Assembly: GCA_008330645.1 (NCBI GenBank) | Contig: VLTN01000058.1 | Coordinates: 124,001 to 188,000 of the forward strand | DNA length: 64,000 bases | Direction of reading: 5' to 3' | DNA from: Cafeteria roenbergensis | Taxonomy: Eukaryota; Sar; Bigyra; Bicosoecida; Cafeteriaceae | Shown: positions 30,699-41,600 of the stretch, one piece after another | How the letters are laid out: each line of letters starts with the position of its first letter | How positions within the stretch are numbered: the first letter of the stretch is position 1 | Position numbers and translations under genes: made by a program | The notes under the pieces: generated by a model | Told to the model about the DNA's origin: nothing | Databases searched by the model: none | Seen by the model: only the letters and a program-made list of their open reading frames with translations

Positions 30699-32531
30699 AT
30701 GGGGTGCACCTCGTCCAAGGCGGACGCGTACACGCTGGTTGTGCTCGCGTCCCCGACGAGCAAGCCGCTGGAAACGCTCCTGAACGACCGCGACGCGGAG
30801 GGCATTCGTGGGCACACGTCCCGCATCGCTGCCGAGTCGGGGCGCTACTATTTTGGCAGGGGGGACTCGGGCCCGGAGAGCATCTTCCTCGACCCCTCGG
30901 AGATCGACATGGACAGCGCCGTGGAGATCGGCGCCGGGGGCTTCGGGGCCGTGTTTGCCAGCCTCCACCTGCCAACTGGCGCCGTTGTGGCCGTCAAGCG
31001 CATCCGCAAGAGCCGCGAGGGGCGCTTCCGGCGAGAGATCGACCAGGAAACCAAGGCCCTGGCCAAGCTGCAAGGCTGCCCTTTCGTGGTGAAGTTCTAC
31101 GGGCGCACGGAGACTCCCACGCACGAGTGTTTCGTGTTGCAGCTTCTTCAGGGCGGGGAGCTCTATTCCCACCTCAGCCGGACGCCGGGCAAGCGGTTCT
31201 CCGAGTCCGTGACGCGATTTTATGCTGCGGAGCTGGTCACTTGCCTTGAAAGCCTGCACGCCAGAGGCATGGCGTACCGCGACCTGAAGCCGGAAAACCT
31301 GTGCCTGGATTCCGACGGACACATCGCGCTGATTGACTTTGGCTTCTGCTGCCCGGTTGACGCGCGCGGGCTTGCGAGGGGATACGTTGGCACGCCGTAC
31401 TTCATGTCGCCGGAAATTCTCGACCCTCGCTCCAAGGACATGGGCTACCCGGCGCAAGCGGTGGATTGGTGGGCGATGGGCTGCGCCTTGTGGGAGATGC
31501 TTGCTGGCAGCCATCCCTTCGGCGGGCCGGAGATGACAAAGCATGAGGTGTTTATCAAGATCACGCACGGGCGGTCGCACCCGCCAATGCGCCTATCCGC
31601 CGAGGCGCGCTCGCTTCTGGCCCTCTTGCTGACAGTGGACTACAAGGCGCGCCTCAAGACCGCGGCTGCCATCAAGCAACACCCCTGGTTCGCTGGCGTG
31701 CCGTGGGAGGCGATTGCGGAGCGTCGCGTGAAGCCGCCTTGGGCCCCGTCCCTATCCGGGGCTGCGGACTGCAAATACTTTCCCCGCGCACGGGGTCGCA
31801 ACCCGCGTGTGCCGGACATGCCGCCCGGTCCCATGTCGGCCCAGTCGCAGGGGTCGGCAGGCACCGCAGCTGGCGGCTCCACGTCGCTATCCACGGGCCG
31901 GACTGGGCAGGCTGCGGGGGCGGGCCTCGCCGTATCTGCACGTGCTGGTGCATCCAGCGCACCGTCGACCACGTCAGCACCGGTCGCGATGACGGTGGAG
32001 GAAACGATGGGCACACACCCGGAGCAGACCGGCAGGTCCCGGCAACAAGCCGCCGCAGCGCGCCGCAGGCACCGGCTTGCCTCGGACGATACCGCTCCCA
32101 CGCCCCCGCTGGTGGCCTCGGGCGCCAGTTCTCGGCGCAGGATCGCATCGAGGCGAGCTCTTCGTGGCATGGGAGCGTCGGAGCGTGGCCAGTCAACCCG
32201 CGCCCTGTCGGGGGGGGCGGGCGGGGCCTCTGGCAGCGGCTTCGTCGTCGGGCCGGCGCGTCCGGGGGCCAACAGCGCGGTGGCGGCTATCGGCAGCGGC
32301 AGCGGCACCAGCCTGGTCTCGGCGTCAAGACGGAACCTCGGCGCCACAGGCCTCTCGAGCTCCAGCAAAGTCTCGCCGTCAGCGCCCGACGGCTTCTCCG
32401 CACAGGGGCAGCTGCGAGTCACGGGGGGGAGCCGGGGCGTGAGGGCCGACGCTGGGGCCATTGCAGCCAGGCGCGATGCTCGAAGGCAGGCCGCCTCACT
32501 GCGCGCCATCACCGCGAAGCGGCGCGACTAG
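30699..32531 (+). CDS. AGC-like Ser/Thr protein kinase with N-terminal lipidation motif
   Basis: A single exon of 610 residues. The start MGCTSSK fits N-myristoylation at Gly2 with palmitoylation at Cys3, so membrane attachment is likely. The kinase domain (~73-335) has GAGGFG (79-83), VAVK (Lys100), an alpha-C Glu near 117, YRDLKPEN with Asp195 (Tyr replaces the usual His of HRD), DFG (213-215), GTPYFMSPE and DWWAMGCALWEML. YRDLKPEN with DFG-F and GTP-x-[YF]-x-[SA]-PE is typical of the AGC group (PKA/PKG). The PKG-like C-terminal stretch HPWFAGVPWEAIAERRVKPP follows, but no cyclic-nucleotide-binding domain is present. The last 250 residues are disordered and Ser/Ala/Arg-rich. It probably acts as a membrane-anchored PKA/PKG-like kinase without its own regulatory domain. 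Confidence 0.9.
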   Translation: MGCTSSKADAYTLVVLASPTSKPLETLLNDRDAEGIRGHTSRIAAESGRYYFGRGDSGPESIFLDPSEIDMDSAVEIGAGGFGAVFASLHLPTGAVVAVKRIRKSREGRFRREIDQETKALAKLQGCPFVVKFYGRTETPTHECFVLQLLQGGELYSHLSRTPGKRFSESVTRFYAAELVTCLESLHARGMAYRDLKPENLCLDSDGHIALIDFGFCCPVDARGLARGYVGTPYFMSPEILDPRSKDMGYPAQAVDWWAMGCALWEMLAGSHPFGGPEMTKHEVFIKITHGRSHPPMRLSAEARSLLALLLTVDYKARLKTAAAIKQHPWFAGVPWEAIAERRVKPPWAPSLSGAADCKYFPRARGRNPRVPDMPPGPMSAQSQGSAGTAAGGSTSLSTGRTGQAAGAGLAVSARAGASSAPSTTSAPVAMTVEETMGTHPEQTGRSRQQAAAARRRHRLASDDTAPTPPLVASGASSRRRIASRRALRGMGASERGQSTRALSGGAGGASGSGFVVGPARPGANSAVAAIGSGSGTSLVSASRRNLGATGLSSSSKVSPSAPDGFSAQGQLRVTGGSRGVRADAGAIAARRDARRQAASLRAITAKRRD

Positions 32532-32879
32532 CCCCCCCGGATCGCACACTGGCCAGCGTTCGCGCGTGCGCCGTTTCGTGGACATTGTTTGTTTCCATCA
32601 GTGTTGTGGATGCACGTGTGCGTGTTGGCTCGACTGAGTAGCGGCTGCTCGTTCGTAGGGCGGGTGAGTGCTCAACGCAAGCCCAACCGACACAATTCCT
32701 GCTGCTGCTGCGGCTGCGCTTGGCCGGGCGCCACACGGGCCGACGCGATGGCGACGATCACAAAAGGGCGAAGACGGTCGCGGAGCCCGGATCCAGCGCT
32801 CCCCGCTCCCCGCCCCCCCCGTCATCACCAGGCGGGCAGCCTCTGGCCAAGAGCACGCAGTGCGGGCTCCCACGGCTGA
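32532..32879. other. Convergent intergenic region, no gene seen
   Basis: 348 bp between the 3' ends of the kinase (+) and the unrecognised large gene (-). No feature beyond probable 3' UTRs. Confidence 0.55.
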
Positions 32880-34275
32880 CTATGCTCTGGCCCGCTTTGG
32901 AGCACGGGTGGGGCCCTGCTCGACAGCCGCAGCCTGCGCAGCACGCGCCCCTGCCAGCGCAGCAAACGACGCCACCGGGTCGGCGCGGCGGGGTGGTGCA
33001 AGCGCGGCCCCCGCCCCCAGGCCCCTGAGGCCGCCGAACGAGCTGAGAGCGCTGCCCGGCTGCTCCCCCCGTGCAGCCACCACGAGGGCGGACCTCGAGT
33101 CACACCAGCTGGCTGGCAGCACGACGCTGCCGCCTGCTCCACGGACCGCAGGGCGGGCGCGAGGCGCGTGCATTTCGAACTTGGGCCCGGTTGTTCCGTG
33201 GCCTGCCAGTGACGGACCGGCGTCGGCTCTGCCAGAGCCTTCGCTCAGTGCCGCGTGGCGGTCGAACATTGAGCCAGCGAGCGTCCGCCTCCGACCGGCG
33301 TCGCGCCCCGGACCGCCCGCAGCTTCGTCGGCGGGCGTGCTGACGAGTGCCTCGCCGCTCGCCGCCCTGTCCGCGCCTATGCGCACCAGCTCCTGCCAGA
33401 GCGACCCGTGAGCGCTGGACGAGAAGCGAAACCGCCCCGCAGCGGCAAGCAGCGCCGCCCACGCATCGGCCGACCGCCTGCTCGAAACCCCAAAGTCCAC
33501 GAGCGCGGCATGCGCTGCTGTGGCAGCTTCGGCAGCCTGCCGCAGCAAGGGGGGGCGCAGCATCGGTGCAGTTATCAGGTCCAGCAGCTCCCGGCCGTGC
33601 TCCGAAAACCGCCGCTGCGCGGCTTCCCAGCCCTGCCAGTCGCTCTCAGCGTCACGCGCCTCGCGCAGCGCGAGCGAGGCGTCGCCTGGCACAGACGCGG
33701 CTCGAGCCCCTACCGCGGCTCCGGAGCTGCTGCTCGTGGCCTGGCCGGACGCCGGCCCAGCGCCGCCCGCCTTGCGGGCCGACTTGTGCTGCTTCCGCAC
33801 GTTCTGCTTGCGCGCCCGCCCCGCTGCGCCCTTGCGCTTCACGGGGGTGCCCGCGCTGCCCGCGGCCTGGCGCCGCTGGCTGGTCCCGTCGTCGCCGTCG
33901 CCATCGTCATCCTCCTCCTCCTCGTCATCATCTTCGTCATCCTCGTCCTCATCATCGTCCTCGTCGTCTTCGTCGTCCTCGTCGTCCTCGTCGAAGGGGT
34001 TGGAGCTTGGCCTCCCGCCACGACGGTGTCGGCCTGCTGCCCACTTTGCTGGGGCGCGCTCTGACATCTGCTCCGCGTCCTCGCCTTCGAGCCGGGCCGC
34101 CCTGGCCACAGCCTCGCGAGACGCAATGGCGGCCTTGCGGCGGGGCCGACGGCCAGGCCTGGCGCCTGGCACTTCCAGCGCAGGAACCGCTATACGATTG
34201 CTCTTGGAAGGCGGAGCGGCGACCAAGCCAACCTCGGCCGCACCGTTGCCCCCAGGGCCACTGCCAGCGCTTGCA

Positions 34276-34308
<33 letters not shown>

Positions 34309-34416
34309 TCGGATTCGCAAAGCCGTCTGCGCCTCCCCGGATCCGCCGCATCGTCAGCCTCCTCCTCGAAGCCACCCGCCGTATCCTTGAGCCCAGCTTC
34401 GCTCGGTGAGCCAGCC

Positions 34417-34448
<32 letters not shown>

Positions 34449-34457
34449 GCCGCCGCC

Positions 34458-34488
<31 letters not shown>

Positions 34489-35970
34489 GTGGCTGTGGTC
34501 TTGTCGTCTCTCTTCTTCCTGGCAGAGGGAGACTGTCTGCCAGCAGGCGAAGGCGCCAGCTGCTTGGAAGCTTTGGATCGACCCGCCTTGGGCGGAGCAG
34601 GAGCCTTGGACCGGTCGGCCCCGATCCGAACCCTCACCCATTCTGCATCCGCGTCCTCATCGTCATCCGTGCCCCTGCCGACACAGTCATCGCTGTCGCT
34701 GCTGCCGCCTTCGGCACTGGCGGGATCCGCGCGGGACGGCCTCGTCGGGCCGGAGGACTTTGGTTGCAAGCTGGGCTCCGCACCGGCGCGGCGTGCGCGC
34801 TTCGCCCCACGGCGAGGCGCCGCATCGCCCCGCACTGGCCCGGTTTCGTCGGCCAGCAGACACGGCGGCCGGCACCAGGCGCCCGCCGCCGCCTGCGCTG
34901 GCTCCGTGGAAGGCGCGGTGCTCGCCGGCGTCCAGCCCAGTCCCAGGCCGGCCAGCGGCGGTCGAGCCAGCCCCCCCGCGGCCACCGCTCGAGTCGCGCG
35001 CTCAAGCTTGCAGGGCATCGGGACCACGTCGCCGCCCGGCGCTGCAACGAGCACAAGCTCGCTTCCGTCACGGGGCAGCACGTGGCGCCCGGCTGCCCCG
35101 GACAGCGCTGCTGCAAGGGTGGCAACGGGCGCATGGGGGCTTGCGCATGCAGCAGCAGCATCGCAAGGCGCGCCGGCGGGGCCGTTGATGGGCCAGCCAG
35201 TGGAAGGAGGCGTCCGGGCGAAGGCAGAGAGTGCCGACGACACACAGCGTGCGCGCCAGCCGGCAACCGCAGTGGGGGCAGCGAACCGCCCCGCCTCGTC
35301 AAGGCAAGACATAGCCCCGGCAGAGGCAGCAAATGCGCGAGAAGTGGCCGGCCGAGCGACTCCGTGGACCGACACACCGTACTGCCGGAACGAGTCGCCA
35401 GCCACCGCGGCGAGCACAGCCGTTCCCGGACCCCGGGCACTGACCGCCGATCCGCCCAGGGGGCAGCCGCCGCAGGCAGCCACGATGCGGCGCATGGCCT
35501 CAGTGAGGTCGGTGTGATCGGCCAGCGGCCGGACAAGCGCGCTTGCCACGAGGGCTGGGGGCAGCGGCCACACCCGAGGGGAGAGCATGTCGGCAGCGAA
35601 GGCAGGTTTGGCAGGAGGGCCGGCCTCCGGCCCGGGGGGGCTCTGCCGCTGTTGATTGGAGGCCTCCTTGCCCCCCTCTCGCGCGGACGCGGCGGGGCCT
35701 GCTGCGCTGCCCGCAGTCGCGGCGGAGCGCTCACGCGTGCTCACGATGTACGCAGGCGTGACCCTGGTCGGTGTGTCGGCGGGCAGACCGGCACGGCTTT
35801 GCGACCCCGCGGTCGACGAGTCACGGGTGGGTAGGGCCTGTCCCCCGCTCCCGTGCGGGCTGTGAGGCGGGGCAGGGGCGGCGCTCGCTACTACCCCGGC
35901 CCCAGCCAGTTCACCGGACGAGGCAGAGACTGACGGCAGGGCCAGCGGCCGCGGCCCCGCGCCGCCACCA

Positions 35971-36022
<52 letters not shown>

Positions 36023-37781
36023 TGCTGCTGCTGCTGCTGCTGTCTGGGCTGGCGCTCGCTCCGCCCCCCTCCCCAGCCTCCCTGCCGCTGGGTGCCTCGG
36101 AGCGGCTCGGTCCCGCTTCGATCGCCCCGGGGGGCTGCGCTGCCGACACCGGCTCTGCTCCGGGAGGCGGTGACCCCATCCTGATTCGCACAATGAGGCC
36201 GCAGGGCGCCACTGGGCTGGAAGACGCGCCGCGCCGGAGGGGCAGGACGATGCGTTGCGTTCGACGCTTAGTCGCCGCCGCTGCGGCGGCCAGGTGGCCG
36301 TTGAGGGTGTCAAAGTGCCAGAGGCAGCGTAGCGAGCCGTCCGCCAGCCGGGCCACTGACACGTCCTGCGGCGCGGAGCTGAGCCCAGCGCGACGGCGCA
36401 GCCCCAGCACTGCGCAGGCAGCTGAGGCGTGGCCGCGGACGCCCTCGCGCTCCACGCGGCGCGCGACGACCAGCCCAGCCGCGGCCGGGGCGGCTGCCTC
36501 AGGGTTGACGAGGCACGCAGGTCGCGCTTCTCGGGCCAGCGGCAGGGCGGCGAACGGGGCGTCTGGGTCCAGCGTCGAGGACGGCTCCATCTCCGTGGAG
36601 CCCGACACCCACAGGCGCAGGCGCGGCAGGAGGAGGGCCATGTACTGGGCCGCCGGCGGGGACGAAGAGGCGTCCTCGGGCGACGAGGGCGTCAGCACCA
36701 GCGGCAGCGCTGAGAGCAGACTGTCGGTGGCAGCCGCCGCCTGAGCGATGTGGCTGAGGGCGCCCTCGACAGAGCCGGCGGCCGCAACAGCCGGCAGGGG
36801 CACACTCGCGCCACCGTCGCGGGCCGGCACCGGACCCACCAAGTACGGGGTGGAGGGGTCGCCCAGCGGCCGCGCCTCCCGCCGGCCCAGCGTTGCGACG
36901 GCCTCGGACGCGGCGACGGCCCCCCGCGCCGCCGCATCGAGGCTCAGCGGCGAGAGGGTGAGCGGGGTCGCTGCCGAGGACCGCACCGCCGGGCCGACGT
37001 ACGCCCACGGGGCTAGCATCGCCATCAGGTCCTGAGCGGCGAGCTCCAGGAGGTGGCGCGGGACCCCCCACAGCGCCACTCCGCCCACTGCGCCTGAGAG
37101 GGGGCGCCTGGCGCCCACGAGCCGCAAAGGGGACTCGACCACGTCGTGGTTGGGCCCTGCAAAGCCCACGTGCGGGTGGGTCCCGAGCGAGGTGACGTCA
37201 GCGCTGGCATCGGGCGCCTCCGCCACCAGCACGTGCAGCGAGGCGCGGGCCACGATGGAGCCTGCCGCCCCACAGTCAACGCCCTCGAGCGTGGCACAGC
37301 CCGGGTCAATGTCTCCAGCTGCCACCACGGCTATGACGCGCTTGCGCCTTGGGGACGCGGCCCAAGCATCCAGCGTCTCGGCTGTGATTGGGCTGGCCGG
37401 GAGCTCGGCCCACGCCCCCTCCCCCCGCCGCCAGTCGTGCACGGCTTGCCCCCGCTCGGCCAAAGAAGCGCCGCTGCTCGGGCTGAGTGGGGTGGCCGAA
37501 ATTGGCGCAGGTGACTCCGCGACTGCACTGCTGCTGCTGCTGCTGCTGCTGCTGCTTCCGCCGCTGCTGCTTCCCCCACAGCCCGCAAGCGCAGCCTCCT
37601 CCACGATGACAGGGTGCGTTTGCGACTCTGGCGCAAGCATCCAGCCGAGCCTTAGAGCGCGGAGCGCCGCAGCTCGCGCGCATGCCGCGAGCGGCGGAAC
37701 CGGGTGCTCGCCGTCCTCTTCCTCGTCCCGCGGCTGCCACAGGGGCGAAATGACAAACGTCACCGACGTGCTGCCCGCCAT
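32880..37781 (-). CDS. Large low-complexity protein, probably nuclear, unrecognised
   Basis: A single exon of 1,633 residues from ATG 37781 (MAGSTSVTFVISPLWQP). Open frame extends 59 codons further upstream but is Arg-rich and weak. Ordered-looking stretches include ALRALRLGWMLAP, RVIAVVAAGDIDPG, ALWGVPRHLLELAAQDLMAM, SLRCLWHFDTLNGHL and, near the C-terminus, WQGWEAAQRRFSEHGRELL. Between them are poly-Ser and poly-Gly runs (two Ser-Gly composite blocks), an Asp/Glu block (about 33892-34002) and several basic clusters (KRKGAAGRARKQ, KRARRAG, terminal PKRARA). The last could be nuclear localisation signals next to acidic patches, as in chromatin-associated proteins. I recognise no domain and assign no function. 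Confidence 0.7.
33892..34002 (-). repeat. Acidic low-complexity block (Asp/Glu)
   Basis: Imperfect tcgtcc/tcatcc repeats on the plus strand encode an almost uninterrupted run of Asp and Glu on the minus strand, directly before basic KRKGAAGRARKQ-type sequence. Confidence 0.85.
34415..34488 (-). repeat. Composite (CCG)n(CTG)n repeat encoding poly-Ser/poly-Gly, copy 1
   Basis: Plus-strand CCG units pass directly into CTG units. On the coding strand this gives Ser then Gly homopolymer runs. Confidence 0.9.
35961..36042 (-). repeat. Composite (CCG)n(CTG)n repeat encoding poly-Ser/poly-Gly, copy 2
   Basis: Same composite order as the block about 1.5 kb away in the same gene, giving Ser-run then Gly-run. 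Flanking sequences differ, so it is not a simple segmental duplication. Confidence 0.9.
37526..37556 (-). repeat. CTG trinucleotide repeat encoding poly-Ser
   Basis: About ten ctg units on the plus strand (agc on the coding strand) near the N-terminus of the large unrecognised protein. Confidence 0.88.
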
Positions 37782-38063
37782 CTCGCCGTCCTGGGCCGCC
37801 CGCTCGCCCCCGGCAGCGCGGCCAGCCCGGCAGAATGGCGGGCACCGCCGGCCCCATGGCCGCGGCAGAGCCCTGCGATCGGCGACGGCTCTGTGGCTGT
37901 GACGGCTCGCACTCCTTCCCCATCCGGAGGAGTCCCGCGGCGACCAGCGCGCCTCCACGCGGCGCGTCCCCGCGCCCAGCCGGCGGGCGGTGCCCTCTAA
38001 GTGACGGGTGACTGGCGCCTGCGCCTCGCCGAAGCCGAACCTTGCGCGGCGAGGCTGCCGGAC
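37782..38063. promoter_or_regulatory. Putative divergent promoter (large nuclear-like gene / candidate snoRNA host)
   Basis: The 282 bp upstream of the minus-strand ATG at 37781 and of the first exon proposed for the plus-strand host locus. The bidirectional role is inferred from the repeated divergent arrangement elsewhere in the window. Confidence 0.3.
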
Positions 38064-38131
38064 ATGGATCAGGGGACCGAAAGTGTGAGACTGCGCCAGT
38101 GCCCTGGCACCATTGGCCTTCCCCAGCTAGC

Positions 38132-38223
38132 GCATGAGCAGTGATGGCTTAATCTTTGAGAACCAAGCTTCGCCCCTCCGGGGGCTTGAGGCGCTGCGGA
38201 CAATTTCTTTGCTGAGCTCATGC
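38132..38223 (+). ncRNA. Candidate C/D-box snoRNA
   Basis: A perfect 8-bp terminal stem, GCATGAGC (38132-38139) and GCTCATGC (38216-38223), brackets a C-box-like GTGATGG two bases inside the 5' stem strand and a D-box CTGA (38212-38215) directly before the 3' strand. Inside, CCCC-tccg-GGGG forms a hairpin closed by a UNCG-type loop. The 92-nt length and box geometry are those of C/D snoRNAs, which guide 2'-O-methylation. The C box differs from RTGATGA at the last base. The sequence upstream of box D (gctgcggacaatttctttg) would be the guide; I could not match it to an rRNA site. Confidence 0.45.
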
Positions 38224-38299
38224 CCTGCTGGCTGCGCGGTCCCCAAGTCCGCCCCCTCCCCGACTCCCGCCACGCCCCGGCCGCTTGGCTTCGGGCGGG

Positions 38300-38420
38300 C
38301 GCTGGTAGCGCCCCGGGCCTGTGACGATTATACTGTTGCTGAAATCGGTATTGGCCAGGCCAGTCCTTACAGACGGCCTTAGCCAGCTGACGATTAACAC
38401 TTTGCCGACGGCCCGGCAAG
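38300..38420 (+). ncRNA. Second structured element in the same candidate intron
   Basis: An AT-richer patch contains GGGCGC-tggta-GCGCCC, a GGCC...GGCC hairpin around agtccttacagac, and TTGCCG-acggcc-CGGCAA. TGACGATTA occurs twice (about 38331 and 38388), each next to a CTGA or TGTGA. This could be another C/D or H/ACA small RNA, but no complete box set is present. Confidence 0.25.
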
Positions 38421-38686
38421 CACCCTTGCGCTGGTCCAGCCGCCGGCCTTGAAGCCTCAGCGCGCTGCCACCCCTGTTTGCTGCCTGTTGACTTGCGCTT
38501 TCCCCGTCCCCGCAGCGCGTCTTGGACCGTCTCGTTCTTCTGGCCACCGTGTGATTTCCACACGGCCACGACACAACGCTGTGCTGCACTCTCACTCAAC
38601 CAACAATGCACGCGCGCCGCCGCGTGCGCACTCGCTACTCGAAACGCGATTGGGCACGAAAGCGGACACACAAACACGCCGACAGC

Positions 38687-41600
38687 TCACGCGTTGCGCC
38701 GGTCCGATGCAGTGCTCGAGTCGAACGGCTTCCCTGTCTCCGGGTGGAAAGGTGGCGGCCCGCTGGCCTGCCGCTCCCACCACACCCACGACCGAGCGAG
38801 GTCCGTCATCTCCCACTCCCCGTCTGCGTAAAGCACCCTGTAGCGCCCTGAAGACGGGTCGAACCCGGTCACGGTCCCGCGGAACCAGCTGGCTTCGCCC
38901 TCCCAGTAGACCCACACCACTGCCCGCTGCGTCGCAGGGCACTGTGCCGCCAGACAGGACGGGCACAGCCACGGCTTGTGCCACAGCCCCTGGTCGTCCA
39001 CCACGCCCTTGAGGAACTCCGGCCGCCGTCCGGCGACGTCGACGGGGTGCTCCTCGCCGGGCACGGCCGCCGTCCGCAAGCCGGGGCGCTCCCCGCCTCG
39101 CTTGGCGATGGGAACAGTACTCTCCGCGGCCTCTTCCGCCGCCTTGTATGGTCCGTAGGCGTGCGGGAGGGGGCGCGGCATCTCGGGCTCAAGCCTCCGA
39201 TTCGCGTGCACTGTGTCGCACCCGAAGCAGCGGCAGTCGAACAGCCCGACCACGGCAGCGTCCGAGGGAGCGCCACGCGCCCGGTCAGCAAGCTCTGGCG
39301 CAGCGGGCCCCACGGCCGAGCGGCTGCCGACTGGGCCGCCCCGCCGAGAGCCTCCTCGGGACCGCGTGCTGCTCGTCGAGGGCCCGCCGGAGGCGGCAGA
39401 TGCCGCGGACCCTCCCGAGCTGGACACCTTTGCCGCCTCTGCCGCTCGCCCCAGCGCCCTGCTGATGACCAGGGCGTCGTGCCAGACGCTCGAGCCCTTG
39501 GCGAAGAAGGCCCGCGCGTTGCGCAGCATCGACTGCATGTCGGACACGCACTCGTCGACGGACTCGTAGAGCTGCCGCTGCACGCGGCGCCGCACCTCGT
39601 CCAAGCAGAGCGGCACCGGAGTCTGCTCCAGGAAGGGAGTCCCCATCGGCGGGAGGGACGCGAACGTCGCGCTGGGGTCAGGGATGGTGGCGGCTGCCTG
39701 CGCGGTGGTGGCAGCGCTTCCTCCCTCCGCCTGAGCCTTGCCGAACGCCGCCACCTCGATGTACGGGCGCGCTGGCAGGTACCCTCCACGGTGGAGGAAG
39801 GCCTCGTCGATGGACGTGGACATGGCCGCGAGCCTGCCCACGGAGCGCGCCTCCCGCACAGCCTCGAACACGGCGCTGAGGCGGGCGTCCAGCTGCAGGC
39901 GGGCGGCGGAGTTGTCCAGCCGGATCGGGCAGGTGGGGTCAGACACGTCCTCGATCACAGGCGGGCACAACGGCTTTCCGTTTCCGGCCGCCAGCGAGGC
40001 CAGCTCGTGGCGGGCGACGCCGCGCTCGGCCACGAACCCGTCGCTGGGGAAACGATGCCGCGATGCAAAGAAACCGGCCCCCGCGGCGGCCTCCACCGCC
40101 ACCTCCAGGGGGTCCCGTGAGTCCATGGCGGCGGGCCCGCACATCTCGGCGAAGAGGGGGGCTGGCGTGAAGGTCGGGAAGGATACGGAGTCGGCCCCGT
40201 GCGGGGCAAGCGCGGGCCAGTGAAGGGATGGAGGGCGCCTGCCGGCCGTGGATGCGGCGAGCAGAGCCTCAGCACCCGCCGCGCGAGCGTGGCCGTCGCC
40301 GGCGGAAGCCGCGCTTGCAGCAGAAGCAGCCGCGGCTCGCGCCGCGCGGGCCCGATGCGCGTGAGACGTGCGCAGCGACAGCTCCTTGAACACCACTCCG
40401 AGTGCGTCGTCGGCCCGCCGGGCGAAGCGGGAGGAGGAGGGGGCTGGCGGCAGGAGCACGGCCGGTGCCATCCAGGGCGGAAAACCCAGCAATTCAGGGG
40501 CGCCCGACCCTCGTGCCGGCGCGCCCCGGGGCACTGCAGCGGCATGCGGTCCGGACACGGAGGGCGCAGCGGAGGACGAGGGTGTCCCCATGGCGAGGGG
40601 GGCGAGTCGGGAGGAGTGAGCGCCAGTCGAAGGGCGCGGCGTCGCCAGCTGCTGCGTCAGCTCTGCCCGGGCCGGCGCGCGACCGGGCTGCCCCTGGTGG
40701 CCAGGGAAGGAGCCGCGCGCCTGCCCATGCTGGGCGTAAGAGGACGGCGGAAAGGCCATGGGACTGGAGCTCCCTGGGCGAGCAACCACGCCCGGCACGC
40801 CGAGGCTGGCGCTGCTGCGGCCGCTGCTCGGGTTGCTCAGCAAAGCAGGGTCGGGCCCTGGCGAAGCCGGGAAGAGCCCCCCAGCAGACCTTGCCGGGGC
40901 AGCGGCAGGCGAGGACCCGGGCCACGGGAGGGCGGAGGCATCAAGCGCCCCGCCCATGGGCGGGTCGGCGCCGTCGCCCGGGCGGGGGCGCTTCGGCGCC
41001 GAGGGGCGAGGTTTGTGCGAGAGCATGCTCAACGTCACGCCGCTGGCTGGCCGCTGCGCCGGGACCAGCGAGCCGGGCCACATGGGCGAGGGGCCGGAGG
41101 ATGACGTCGACGAGGGGGGAAGGCCCTGGCGCCCGCCGTGCTGCGCGGCGGCGCCAGAGAGGCCAGCGCTGTGCGAAGCCATCGCGGGAGGCGCGTCCGG
41201 GGCCGCCATCAGAACGTCCGACCCGTCACTAAACGCCGAGCTGGGACGCGACTCATCGAGAAGCCGCGGTTCCGGCACGGATCCCAGCTGCTGCGCTGGT
41301 GAGAAGCTGTTTGCGGCGTGGCGGGCCGTGCTTCTAGCGCCGGACGCGGCAGCGGCGGCGGCGGCGGCGGCGACCTCTTGCTTGATGACCTGGGCAGCCG
41401 CCTTCTCCGCCGCAGCGACGGTGAACACCGCGGTGCTGAGCCCCACCGGGGCAGCCGCAGCAGCAGAGGCGGCGGCGGAGCCCTTGCCATCTGCCTGCGT
41501 CGCCCCCGCAGCGCGCAGCGCCGCTGCCCGAGCCGACCTCGCCGCTGCGCCCACCAGCTGCCGCGGCCCGCGGGGCACGGTCTTGCCCTTGGCCCTGGCA

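Larger units (their letters stand above)
38064..38686 (+). ncRNA. Candidate spliced snoRNA-host transcript
   Basis: A plus-strand intron fits 38085-38515: it starts GTGAGA and ends TTTCCCCGTCCCCGCAG, the same ends as every coding intron here. No long protein can be made across it: ATG 38064 gives only 7 codons before the donor and 12 after the acceptor. The intron carries a C/D-box-like element and a second structured element, and is more AT-rich than its surroundings. The arrangement is that of a non-coding host whose intron is processed to small RNAs. Transcript ends are unknown. Expression is not shown by the sequence. Confidence 0.35.

Noticed and set aside
38069-38677. 202-codon minus-strand frame between the large nuclear-like gene and the PHD gene
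   Set aside because: No motif or splice support; it crosses the structured RNA-like elements and has a random-looking composition.
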